This document shows positions 53,240 to 61,835 of a stretch of 64,000 nt of DNA, in pieces. Origin of the DNA: Bacillota bacterium (GTDB lineage Bacteria; Bacillota; Clostridia; Acetivibrionales; JAEZXR01); the NCBI GenBank assembly GCA_023419605.1, contig JAEZXR010000134.1, forward strand, positions 35,979 through 99,978, read 5' to 3'. The position numbers and the translations under genes were made by a program. Under the pieces are notes generated by a model that saw nothing but the letters and a program-made list of their open reading frames with translations, was not told the origin of the DNA and did not search any database. The stretch's first letter is position 1. Each line of letters begins with the position of its first letter.

Positions 53240-55015
53240 CGCTTCTCCATACACTCTCACTTCGAAAATTCTCGCGTGTTGATCTCCGTTTGTTCCCAGT
53301 ACATTCACCTTGATTTTATCGCAGTTTACCGGCTTTTCCAGCTTATGCGTCCTGAACCGGAGATAATTTCCTTTAACCTCTTCCCTATGCACGATTTCAT
53401 TTCCCCAATAAAATTCAATCCTGTAATCCCGAACAAGTTCAGGAGGAATTCCTGGAATCTGGTTATTTAGCGCACTATGGGAGAGGGAAATCATAATCTC
53501 CTTCGAAAGGTTGGAATCAAACTTCAGGTGAACTTCCTCTGCTGCAACCGTTTTATCAAACTCCAGTGCAATCCATTCCCCTGCACCGGAAATCTTTTCT
53601 GAGATCCAGCAGTTTGAGTTTTCCTTCACCTTTCTTGAAACACCATTGGTAACATTTTCACAATCAGCACCTTCCAAAGCTGAAGAACAGCTGACTCTGG
53701 CCTTCCTTGCCAAATCCTTCCCGTCCTCATTCGCGAATCCGGGAATAAAGCAGTCATCCTTCAAAAGGGTCTGCTGCAATTCTTTGATATGCTGCAACAC
53801 TTCCCTTGGCAAAATCCCTTTTTGGATTGCCATGGCCGCTGCCGTACCGCCTGCCTGGCCTACAACTGCACAGGTTGCCATGACCCGGGTGGAGCCGAAG
53901 GCCATATGGGATGCGCTGATAGCTCTTCCACCCACCATCAGGTTTTTAATATTTTTGGAGTACAGAGACCTGTACGGAATGGTATACATTTCCTTCAAGC
54001 CCAGGAATAAAGTAGGCTCCAGGCGAGTTCTCAGCCCTTCCACTACGTGCATATCCATAGGCCATCCACCATAGGCCACAGCATCCTCAAACAAGGTTCC
54101 TCCAAAGCAATCCTGTTCCTTCAGTATATAATCTCCTGTAATTCTTCTGCTCTCTCTTTTTCCCGGCAGAAAACCCACCCAGTCAAGATCAAAATTCTCT
54201 GCATTGTGGTGACCGCTGTTTTTAATGTGGTCCCAAACTCCGTAGACAGCCTTCAAAAGTTCATTTCTCAATTCTTCTCCATCAGCGATGATATCCAGCT
54301 CCCCGCCTCCCAATTCGATCCACCAGTAGCCGGAGGTAAACTCGTTGTGCCCCCTGTATGCCAGGTCTTCTTCCGCATAGGTATTGGCCCAGAAAGGTTT
54401 TTCAAAAACTACAGGTTTTCCGGTATCCACAGCTTTAAACAGCAGTGTATTCCCCATGGTGATATGATCCGTTTGATCCGGAGCATACTGCTCTCCAAAT
54501 ACATCTTTTCCCTCGCGCCCGGTCATATACTCGGCCCCGGATAATGCGGCCAAAGTCCCATCCCCTGTTGCATCCATGAAAATTTCTGCGGTGAATTCGA
54601 AAACCTTCTCCGTAGTTATCTGTTCCGCAATAATATTCTTTATGAAATTTCCCTCAACCTTCACTTCCGTCATATGGGTATTCAGGTAAAGGTCCAGCCC
54701 TTCCTGGAAGTTCGCTTTTTCCCAGAGCACAGTGTCGAATATGGAAAAGGAATGGTTTGGATTCCTCTTCCTATTTTCCAGAAGAATCTCTTCCAAAATT
54801 CCGGTCTCTCTGGCATCCGGCCTGCTCCCATGATGATCGGCACCGCAGATGTGCATTCTGATTTCCGAACTGGCATTTCCACCTAGAACCGGCCGATTCT
54901 GAATCAAAGCGGTCTTCGCACCGTGCCGGGCGCTGGCTATGGCGGCGCAAAGTCCGGACATGCCACCACCTACGATAACCACATCATACTTTTTACTTAC
55001 CTGTATTTTAGCCAT
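53237..55015 (-). CDS. FAD-dependent oxidoreductase with C-terminal discoidin-like domain
   Basis: The 592-residue protein has an FAD-binding Rossmann motif YDVVIVGGGMSGLCAAIASA at the N-terminus, the second FAD motif FMDATGDGTLAALSGAEYM, and MVGGRAISASHMAFGSTRVM near 355. This places it in the FAD_oxidored (PF12831-like) group. From about 465 on a beta-rich domain resembles F5/8C modules (NCWISEKISGAGEWIALEF; ends ARIFEVRVYGEA). No signal peptide is present. The stop codon lies in a repeat element. It is the last gene of a sugar ABC operon and likely oxidises a carbohydrate-derived compound; the substrate is unknown. The ATG after GAGGAGG was chosen. Confidence 0.82.
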   Translation of the reverse strand: MAKIQVSKKYDVVIVGGGMSGLCAAIASARHGAKTALIQNRPVLGGNASSEIRMHICGADHHGSRPDARETGILEEILLENRKRNPNHSFSIFDTVLWEKANFQEGLDLYLNTHMTEVKVEGNFIKNIIAEQITTEKVFEFTAEIFMDATGDGTLAALSGAEYMTGREGKDVFGEQYAPDQTDHITMGNTLLFKAVDTGKPVVFEKPFWANTYAEEDLAYRGHNEFTSGYWWIELGGGELDIIADGEELRNELLKAVYGVWDHIKNSGHHNAENFDLDWVGFLPGKRESRRITGDYILKEQDCFGGTLFEDAVAYGGWPMDMHVVEGLRTRLEPTLFLGLKEMYTIPYRSLYSKNIKNLMVGGRAISASHMAFGSTRVMATCAVVGQAGGTAAAMAIQKGILPREVLQHIKELQQTLLKDDCFIPGFANEDGKDLARKARVSCSSALEGADCENVTNGVSRKVKENSNCWISEKISGAGEWIALEFDKTVAAEEVHLKFDSNLSKEIMISLSHSALNNQIPGIPPELVRDYRIEFYWGNEIVHREEVKGNYLRFRTHKLEKPVNCDKIKVNVLGTNGDQHARIFEVRVYGEA

Positions 55016-55138
55016 TTGCAAATCCTCCTCATAAACTGTAGTCCTTCCTCACTTTCATTCTACAGTTTTTTGTATTTCCGCACCTTAAAATATCTGCCTG
55101 ATTTCTTTAAATTCCTGCAAATATGAAAACCAAGGATG

Positions 55139-55200
55139 AAATCAAGGGGATAGTTCTCTTACTTCTTCCAGAGGAAGCAGGAGAACCATCCCCTTGATTT
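55139..55200 (-). terminator. Long stem-loop between the two FAD oxidoreductase genes
   Basis: AAATCAAGGGGAT-a-GTTCTC and GAGAAC-c-ATCCCCTTGATTT form a 19-bp stem with one mismatch; no clear T run follows, so it may attenuate or stabilise. Confidence 0.6.
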
Positions 55201-55207
55201 ACTGTAT

Positions 55208-56524
55208 TTATTCAGGCTTAACGCCATTTTTCATAAGTTCTTCCTGCAGTATGGAGACCTCCAGGCTCCGTGGTGTGCAGTTCCTTTCCCTGCACAGAGC
55301 TGCCGCGGTTCCTGCCGACTGCCCCATATTAGCACAAATGGGCATGACCCTGTAGCTGGAATGTGCCATGTGCGTACCTGAAATATTTCTTCCTGCCAGC
55401 ATCAGATTATCAATTTCCTTGGGTATAAAGCACCCATAGGGAATGGTATATCCTTTGGTTTGTTTAAAATGCTTCTGGCACCCGGTTTCATCCAGACCGG
55501 CTCCTGACAGGTTATGCACATCGAAGTTAAAGTGAGCATTTGCCACCGCCCAATCTTCAAAAACCTTTGCCATCATTATGTCCTGTTCCGTAAGGGTCTT
55601 TTCGCCGATGAAATGCCGTGTTTCCCTTACACCGATCTGGGCAGATGAATTTATAACAAAACAATGCTCAAAACCCGGTACAAATTTTCTCAAAAAATCA
55701 ACAATGGGCTGGATCTGTCCCCTACAGGTCAATGTCGCCTGGGTCAGGTCTTCCGCTTTTGTCCCGTCCGCTTTTATACAATTGGTCATATTCAGAGTTA
55801 CTACGCCAGGAAGAGGCGACGGGTAGATCAGGACATGTCCCGCCGGGTAGGGAATGTGTTTTCTTCCCAGCGATTGTATGTCCCCACCGGGAAGGTCATA
55901 GGTATCTTCAAAGCCGTGTACATAGGTGACTTTTGACGTATCGACGCCCGCTACCTGCAGCATGATGGTCATGGGCTGCATCCTGCCGTCATATTCACGC
56001 CCCAGGTAAAAGGGGGCTCCAGCCCGGGCAGCGATATCTCCATCCCCGGAGGCATCGATTACAATTCCCGCCATAATGGCTTCTCTACCGGATTTGCTTT
56101 CCGTAATAACGCCTATAATTTTCTTCTCTTCCATAATGGGTTCACTGGCAAAGGTATAGAGTTGAAGAATAACCCCTGCCTCTTGCAGCATTTCAAGCAT
56201 GACGGTTTTTAGCTTTTCATGATTTATAATCTGCCGTTGGGAGCCATGCCTGCCCATATTTCCGCCGGATCCCTCCACATCCGCCGAACGCTCCAGCAGC
56301 TCCTCATAAAAGCCCCCTCTGGTTTCTCCCGTCCAGTGGCTCATGAGTCCGGAAGTAGCCACTCCGCCTACGCAGCCGGATTGTTCGATGAGCATGGTTT
56401 TTGCCCCTTTTCTTGCTGCACCGACAGCGGCGGAGAAGCCTGCCGGTCCCCCTCCGACAACCAACACATCCACTTCCTCTTTCACCGGTATCTGCTTTGC
56501 AACTTCTGCATAATATTTTGTCAT
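55208..56524 (-). CDS. FAD-dependent oxidoreductase (FAD_oxidored family)
   Basis: The 438-residue flavoprotein has VDVLVVGGGPAGFSAAVGAA near residue 18, the family's second motif IVIDASGDGDIAARAGAPFY, a Cys at SGCVGGVATSGLM following the FAD site, and the C-terminal NLMLAGRNISGTHMAHSSYR. It is shorter than, and clearly related to, the oxidoreductase encoded downstream, but lacks the discoidin-like domain. ATG follows AGGAGG. It is 15 bases behind a sugar permease gene, so it is part of the operon and probably processes the imported compound. Confidence 0.85.
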   Translation of the reverse strand: MTKYYAEVAKQIPVKEEVDVLVVGGGPAGFSAAVGAARKGAKTMLIEQSGCVGGVATSGLMSHWTGETRGGFYEELLERSADVEGSGGNMGRHGSQRQIINHEKLKTVMLEMLQEAGVILQLYTFASEPIMEEKKIIGVITESKSGREAIMAGIVIDASGDGDIAARAGAPFYLGREYDGRMQPMTIMLQVAGVDTSKVTYVHGFEDTYDLPGGDIQSLGRKHIPYPAGHVLIYPSPLPGVVTLNMTNCIKADGTKAEDLTQATLTCRGQIQPIVDFLRKFVPGFEHCFVINSSAQIGVRETRHFIGEKTLTEQDIMMAKVFEDWAVANAHFNFDVHNLSGAGLDETGCQKHFKQTKGYTIPYGCFIPKEIDNLMLAGRNISGTHMAHSSYRVMPICANMGQSAGTAAALCRERNCTPRSLEVSILQEELMKNGVKPE

Positions 56525-56539
56525 TCCGATTTCCTCCTT

Positions 56540-57457
56540 TTATCCTTTGACCGCACCAGCGGTAAGGCCCTTCACAAAAAATTTCTGTCCTACAAGAAAA
56601 ACAATAAAGACCGGCAGCAAAGCGGATACGGACGCCGCCATTACAAGATTATATTCCGTCAGGCTTTCTTCGATAAAATTACTCAGAGCTACCGGAATGG
56701 TGTAAGTTCTCCAGTCTCTCAGGAATACAAGGGCTTCCAGGTAATTGTTCCAGCTCCAGAGAAATACCACCATAGCCAGCGATGCCATGGCCGGCTTTGC
56801 CATCGGGAGCATAATCTGCGCCCAGGTTCTGAATTCACCTGCACCATCAATATGGGCCGCTTCCTTTAGTTCATTGGGTACCTGCATAAAATACTGCCGC
56901 ATGAGGAAGGTTCCGGTGATGGTTACGATTCCGGGTAAAATCAGCGTCAGATGGGTTCCCATCATTCCCAGTTTATCAAAAAGAACAAACTTCGGAATCA
57001 GTGTAACCTGGGAAGGAATCATCATCGTAGACAGATAAAGGAGAAAAACCGTATTGGACCCTCTGAACTTTATCTTTGCAAAGGCATATCCTGCCAGAGA
57101 GCTTGTAAGAACAGCCCCTACCAGGTTAATCAAGGATACCTTTAAGGAATTATAATAGCTGAGGGCAAAATGATAGTCCCTCGGTGCCACTTTCCCGATA
57201 TTCCATACCACCTTGAAGTTCTTAATATAAAAATAATCCGGTATCCAGTCGATGGGAAGCTTTAATACATCCGCGGAAATCTTGAAGGACGCTGAAAGCA
57301 TCCAGAGAAACGGTACGATCATCGTGAATGCCAGGGCTCCAATAAGGAGGGTATACACCATCCTTACCGCAAAGGCCTGACGGCCTCTTCTATTTTTTGC
57401 AGTACTCCTGCTGATTTTCTGTGTTTCGGGTTGAGCGTGTGTTACAGTTTTCCCCAT
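56540..57457 (-). CDS. Carbohydrate ABC transporter permease (MalG type), second system
   Basis: The 305-residue CUT1 permease has six hydrophobic segments starting near residue 32 (VYTLLIGALAFTMIVPFLW), the EAA loop NELKEAAHIDGAGEFRTWAQ, and the C-terminal KFFVKGLTAGAVKG. ATG follows GAGGAGG. It is located between the MalF-type permease and the first FAD oxidoreductase gene, all closely spaced. Confidence 0.92.
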   Translation of the reverse strand: MGKTVTHAQPETQKISRSTAKNRRGRQAFAVRMVYTLLIGALAFTMIVPFLWMLSASFKISADVLKLPIDWIPDYFYIKNFKVVWNIGKVAPRDYHFALSYYNSLKVSLINLVGAVLTSSLAGYAFAKIKFRGSNTVFLLYLSTMMIPSQVTLIPKFVLFDKLGMMGTHLTLILPGIVTITGTFLMRQYFMQVPNELKEAAHIDGAGEFRTWAQIMLPMAKPAMASLAMVVFLWSWNNYLEALVFLRDWRTYTIPVALSNFIEESLTEYNLVMAASVSALLPVFIVFLVGQKFFVKGLTAGAVKG

Positions 57458-57473
57458 GATTTCGCCTCCTCAA

Positions 57474-58364
57474 CTACATATAGCTAACCCACTTTTTCTG
57501 TCCCTGCCACTGAATCATCGTGATAATAAACAAAATCAAAAACAATATCCAGGAGATGGACGCCGCATAACCCATTCGATAGAAGGTGAATGCGGTTGTA
57601 TAAATATAGTACACCAGTACATTGGTAGATGTACCCGGGCCTCCCCGTGTCATGATCATGATCTGCCCAAACACCTGGAAGGAAGAGATAAAGCTGGTGA
57701 TTACAAGGAAGAATGTCGTAGGTGTGAGCATAGGAACCGTAATCTTGAAAAACTTCTGTACTTCACTGGCTCCATCAATATCTGCTGCTTCATAAAGATC
57801 CGTCGGCAGCGATTGAATGGTGGATGTATAAATCATCATGGCGTAGCCGATCCCGGACCAAACGGACATAAGGATAATGGCGGGCATGGCCCAGTTATAG
57901 TCTCCCAGCCACTGCGGGGGATTTTTAACCCCGAGAAATTTCACAAATTGTGTAATAGGGCCAAAAGGTGAATACATCATCACCCATACGATAGATACTG
58001 CAACGATGTTTGAAATATACGGCATAAACATAGCCAACCGAATGGGCGTCTTGCAGTAGGCGTACTTGTCAATGAGCACTGCCAGTACCAGCGCAATAAA
58101 AACAGTGGCCGGTACAACGGTAAAGGAATAGTAAAAGGTATTTAAAAGTGACGCTGTGAACCATTTGTCACTCCACATTTCAATAAAATTTCTACCCCAG
58201 TTGAACTTCATGCTTCCAAAGCCTTGGGTATAATCCCAGTCGGTAAAACTTACGACGGCGGAAAACAGAACCGGAAACAGGGTGAAAACAAGAAACCCAG
58301 CAAGGTTTGGTGCTATAAATGAATATCCGGCGATATCTGTTTTTAATTGTTTGCTGATTTTCAC
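57474..58364 (-). CDS. Carbohydrate ABC transporter permease (MalF type), second system
   Basis: The 296-residue permease starts with GTG nine bases after GGAGG. It has the first membrane segment near 15-35 (FIAPNLAGFLVFTLFPVLF) and the EAA loop YEAADIDGASEVQKFFKITV. It follows the binding-protein gene after a 235-base gap with a stem-loop, and precedes the MalG-type gene by 16 bases. The three form one importer; no ATPase is encoded nearby. Confidence 0.92.
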   Translation of the reverse strand: MKISKQLKTDIAGYSFIAPNLAGFLVFTLFPVLFSAVVSFTDWDYTQGFGSMKFNWGRNFIEMWSDKWFTASLLNTFYYSFTVVPATVFIALVLAVLIDKYAYCKTPIRLAMFMPYISNIVAVSIVWVMMYSPFGPITQFVKFLGVKNPPQWLGDYNWAMPAIILMSVWSGIGYAMMIYTSTIQSLPTDLYEAADIDGASEVQKFFKITVPMLTPTTFFLVITSFISSFQVFGQIMIMTRGGPGTSTNVLVYYIYTTAFTFYRMGYAASISWILFLILFIITMIQWQGQKKWVSYM

Positions 58365-58493
58365 CGATCATGACCTCCTTTATTATAGGTATCGCACTTT
58401 GATTCCAAATTCATCCATCAGGCAAGCCGCCCCAAAACCCGGGCGTTTTACCCACCGGTTATTATAAAGTTCAAAGTACGCTGCCTTTATAAA

Positions 58494-58516
58494 GGAGTGC
58501 AGTTTCTCTGCACTCC
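58494..58516 (-). terminator. Intercistronic stem-loop in the second sugar operon
   Basis: GGAGTGCA / TGCACTCC with a 7-base loop lies in the gap between binding-protein and permease genes; no long T run. Confidence 0.5.
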
Positions 58517-58599
58517 CTTACCTATAGCCACGTCACTTTGCCTCTGAATTTATCCACTGGTAATTATCATCTTCAAAGTGTCATGCTTGTACAGAAATA

Positions 58600-59961
58600 T
58601 TACTTCTTTAAGAGTTCGTCGGAACGTTTCTTTGCGTCCGCCAAACCGTCTTCGGTCTTTTTCTTTCCGATATAGATCGCTTCCAGTTCCTCGCTTAATA
58701 CTTTTCTGATCTCAGGCAGCTTCTCTGTTATGGTTGGGACAGCGTAGTTGGTTTTTGGCGCAATGAGGATTTCCTTTGTAGTTTTACTGTCAAGGATATC
58801 TTCCGCCCCGCTAACGAATGCCTTTAGGATCTCATCCTTATCGAATTTCGCATAGGCGGGTACTCTTCCTCCATTAGCTAAAGGAAGCATTCCCTTCTCC
58901 GCATACCATTTAACAAATGTCCAAGCTTCTTCGATGTTTTTGGATTTTGGGTTAATGGAAAGCAAATCACCCAGACCACCTTGCGAGTACAAATCCGACT
59001 TCTTTTCAGGCGTTGGATAGGGAGCAAAGGCAGTTACGAAGGTATGGGGATAGTTTGCCTTATCTTTGATGCTGCGGATCATCCATGGTCCGATGGTCAT
59101 GGCAGATTTGCCGCTGAGGAACATCCCTTCCTGTGTCAACTTTTGTGTTACACTGTCGGTATGGGTCGGTGCGCTCTTATCTACATTCATCATTTCCGCA
59201 ACGGTTTTAATGGATTTTACAATGGCAGGATCAGTGAAGTTTGTTTCCTTTCCGCCCGGCTTATAGAATACGTCCCCTCCCAGGACTTGTGCTGCAAAGT
59301 ACGTTGTAGGGTAGAATAGATCCTGCTGTGAATTGAAGAACATACCATACACCTTGTTCTGTCCTTCTCCTTTGGTCAGCTTCTTGGCAATATCTCTAAA
59401 CTCATCCAGCGTCCAGGAGGTCGGAATCGGAATTCCTGCCGCATCGAACATATCTTTGTTTAAAACGATACCATATTGGTCAATCTTCGTTGGAATAGCA
59501 TAAGTTTTCCCATCAATATTATACGAGGTTGCCATGGCTCCCCCGAAGTTGGCCGCCAAATCGAAGTTATCTCTTTTCATAAGCTGGGTCAGATCCATCG
59601 CCATGTTCCCTGTAGCTCTTTTCTTAAGAAAATCAAGGGCGTAGGAAACATAGATATCAATATCACTTCCCGCTAACAAGTTCGTTTCCAGTTTCATATT
59701 TCCCTGGTCGTCATTTACGAATCTTTCATATTCGATCTTGATACCCTTATCTGCAAACTCCTTGTTAAAATTATCACACGCCGCCTGAGGGCCGGATTCC
59801 GGCGGTACTCCTCCCCACATTTTCAATGTGACAGTTTTCTTTGCACCGGGTGTTGCTCCGCCATTTTCCTGCGGTGTTTCTTTTTTTCCGCATCCCGCAA
59901 AAGCAGATACCGTCATCAGTGCTGCCAAAGCCAATGATACAATCCGTAGCTTTCCTCTCAT
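58600..59961 (-). CDS. Sugar-binding lipoprotein of second ABC importer
   Basis: The 453-residue solute-binding protein has a lipoprotein signal (MRGKLRIVSLALAALMTVSA then FAGC lipobox). Mature sequence features such as VTLKMWGGVPPESGP and GAMATSYNIDGKTYAIPTKI fit the family 1 sugar-binding proteins. The ATG nine bases after AGGAGG was selected. It is the first gene of the transport operon and lies downstream of a kinase/regulator pair in the same direction. The sugar is unknown; the oxidoreductases downstream hint at an uncommon or modified saccharide. Confidence 0.92.
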   Translation of the reverse strand: MRGKLRIVSLALAALMTVSAFAGCGKKETPQENGGATPGAKKTVTLKMWGGVPPESGPQAACDNFNKEFADKGIKIEYERFVNDDQGNMKLETNLLAGSDIDIYVSYALDFLKKRATGNMAMDLTQLMKRDNFDLAANFGGAMATSYNIDGKTYAIPTKIDQYGIVLNKDMFDAAGIPIPTSWTLDEFRDIAKKLTKGEGQNKVYGMFFNSQQDLFYPTTYFAAQVLGGDVFYKPGGKETNFTDPAIVKSIKTVAEMMNVDKSAPTHTDSVTQKLTQEGMFLSGKSAMTIGPWMIRSIKDKANYPHTFVTAFAPYPTPEKKSDLYSQGGLGDLLSINPKSKNIEEAWTFVKWYAEKGMLPLANGGRVPAYAKFDKDEILKAFVSGAEDILDSKTTKEILIAPKTNYAVPTITEKLPEIRKVLSEELEAIYIGKKKTEDGLADAKKRSDELLKK

Positions 59962-60194
59962 ACAACTCTTCCTCCTTTTATTTTTACTCATTCCGCAATG
60001 CTTTGAATCGGTACAGTTTTATTATAGACGGAGAAATTAAAAATATGGATAAACAGAACTGTTTACTTTATCATTTATCTTTTGATATTTTGCACAAAAA
60101 TACACCGTAAACATTGGCTAGTTTTGTGCAACTCTAATTTTCTTTGATTTTTCTATAGTATTTTTCGATTTTCCAAGTGCCTCAAAAGAAAAAA

Positions 60195-60216
60195 GCGGCA
60201 ACCTTTCGGTTACCGC
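60195..60216 (-). terminator. Terminator at the end of the second response-regulator gene
   Basis: GCGGTAACC-GAAA-GGTTGCCGC followed by TTTTTTCTTTT on the minus strand; the stop codon lies inside the 5' arm. It separates the regulator pair from the transport operon. Confidence 0.9.
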
Positions 60217-61835
60217 CTGTAGTCATTGGGTGATTTTCCAGTGACCTTCTTAAAAAGCATGCTGAAATAGTTGGAGTTCTCAAAGCCCACCATAAATGCG
60301 ATTTCATACACCTTCAGGTCTGTTTGCAGCAATAGCTCCTTTGCTTTCTCTACCTTAACGGAATTTACAAAGTCAATAAAACTGCTGCCTGTCTCCTTTT
60401 TAAACAGATGAGAGAAGTAGCTTTCACTCATGTTCACAAGTTCTGCTGCTGTAGAAACACCAATTTCCTTGTCCACATTTGCCTTTACATATTCCTTCAC
60501 TTTCAGAATCTCTTCCCTGCTTTTGGACTGTCCCCTTTTCCGGCATTCCTCCCTAAAATCGTCGACAAAATACAAAAACCATTTGCGGATCTGCTTCAGG
60601 CTTTCATACTTTGTGAGAACCTGATAGGGTGTAAATCCACATTCATTTTTCATTGCATCCAGCTCCACCCCTCGCTTTTTGGCAACAGTGATAAATGGGT
60701 AAAGGAGGTCCAGAAGCCGATTGCGGATTTTATGCCTTGAAACTTTATTATGTTCCTCGATGAAGTCAAAAAAACTTTCGATAAAAGCTTTTGCCTTTTC
60801 GCCCTCCATATGCTCCAGAAGGTCTTCCAGCCGGGCACAATCCAGAGCTTCAGGCAGTTTTATACTACTTTCCTCCGGTTCGGCCGGTGTCTCCCGGAAG
60901 AAGTAAAAGCTTCCCCCTCCCAAATAGAACCTCGATTCCAGCGCTGTTACGGCTTCTCCATAGGCTTTATCCAGTTCATGAATGCCCCGGTGGCTTTCAC
61001 TGATACCCCCGGATACGCTGATGCCCAGATACCGTTTCATATACTCGTGAAGCCGTTCAAAGGTTTCCCTGATGGTTTGCGTAAATTCTTCCCCTTTTGC
61101 TCCATTGACATTAATCGCTACAAGGATATCTCCACCCTCATAATCAAAAACCTCTGCCGTTTCATACCGTTCAAAAACTTCTGACAGGATATTGAGCATG
61201 GAGAACTTCAACAATTCCCTTTCCTTAATTACGCTATTCACTTTTGCCAGATAAAACTCGTCCGCACTCACATAGAAGAGAACGTAATTGTCTTCAAATT
61301 CTATCCTGGTATTGAGTTCCCTCAATTCCCTCCTGCAATCGGCTGCACTTACATAGCTTTTTTCAATGGCAGTCCGTATCAATTTGCTTTTAATGGCGTC
61401 AAGATTCTTATGCACGATCTTGTCCACTCTTTCGCTGGCGGCACCGGAAGTCACCGCAGGCCCCATTTGTTCCCTCACCGTATCCAGGTTTTTCAGCAGT
61501 TCTTCCGGTTTTACGGTCAGTTTGAAGATATAATCACTGGCCCCCAGCCGCATGGCTTCCCGGACATTGTCAAAGTCATTGTAGCAGCTCAATACAATAA
61601 TTTTAACCGCAGGATACTCTTTTCTCAGTATCTTTATAAGCTCAAAGCCATTCATTTTGTCCATAATCAGGTCAGTCAGCACAATATCCGGAACGTTTTC
61701 CCGGATCTTTTCCATAGCCTCCGCTCCATTGGAGGCTTCACCGATAATGGTATAGCCGTGCTCTTCCCAGTTCATAATGGATTTAATTCCGATTCTAACA
61801 AGGATTTCATCCTCAACCAGCATTACCTTCAGCAA
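60210..61835 (-). CDS. Response regulator with AraC-type output, YesN-like (long form)
   Basis: This 541-residue protein has an N-terminal receiver domain (VMLVEDEILVRIGIK; phospho-acceptor near Asp55 in DIVLTDLIMDKMNGF) and a middle region of about 270 residues usual in this subgroup. The C-terminal AraC helix-turn-helix lies near 435-540 (VNMSESYFSHLFKKETGSSF; NYFSMLFKKVTGKSPNDY). The start is probably a TTG eight bases after GGAGG, inside the end of the kinase gene; an upstream GTG is too close to the ribosome site. It should activate the adjacent sugar operon. Confidence 0.92.
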   Translation of the reverse strand: MLKVMLVEDEILVRIGIKSIMNWEEHGYTIIGEASNGAEAMEKIRENVPDIVLTDLIMDKMNGFELIKILRKEYPAVKIIVLSCYNDFDNVREAMRLGASDYIFKLTVKPEELLKNLDTVREQMGPAVTSGAASERVDKIVHKNLDAIKSKLIRTAIEKSYVSAADCRRELRELNTRIEFEDNYVLFYVSADEFYLAKVNSVIKERELLKFSMLNILSEVFERYETAEVFDYEGGDILVAINVNGAKGEEFTQTIRETFERLHEYMKRYLGISVSGGISESHRGIHELDKAYGEAVTALESRFYLGGGSFYFFRETPAEPEESSIKLPEALDCARLEDLLEHMEGEKAKAFIESFFDFIEEHNKVSRHKIRNRLLDLLYPFITVAKKRGVELDAMKNECGFTPYQVLTKYESLKQIRKWFLYFVDDFREECRKRGQSKSREEILKVKEYVKANVDKEIGVSTAAELVNMSESYFSHLFKKETGSSFIDFVNSVKVEKAKELLLQTDLKVYEIAFMVGFENSNYFSMLFKKVTGKSPNDYRR

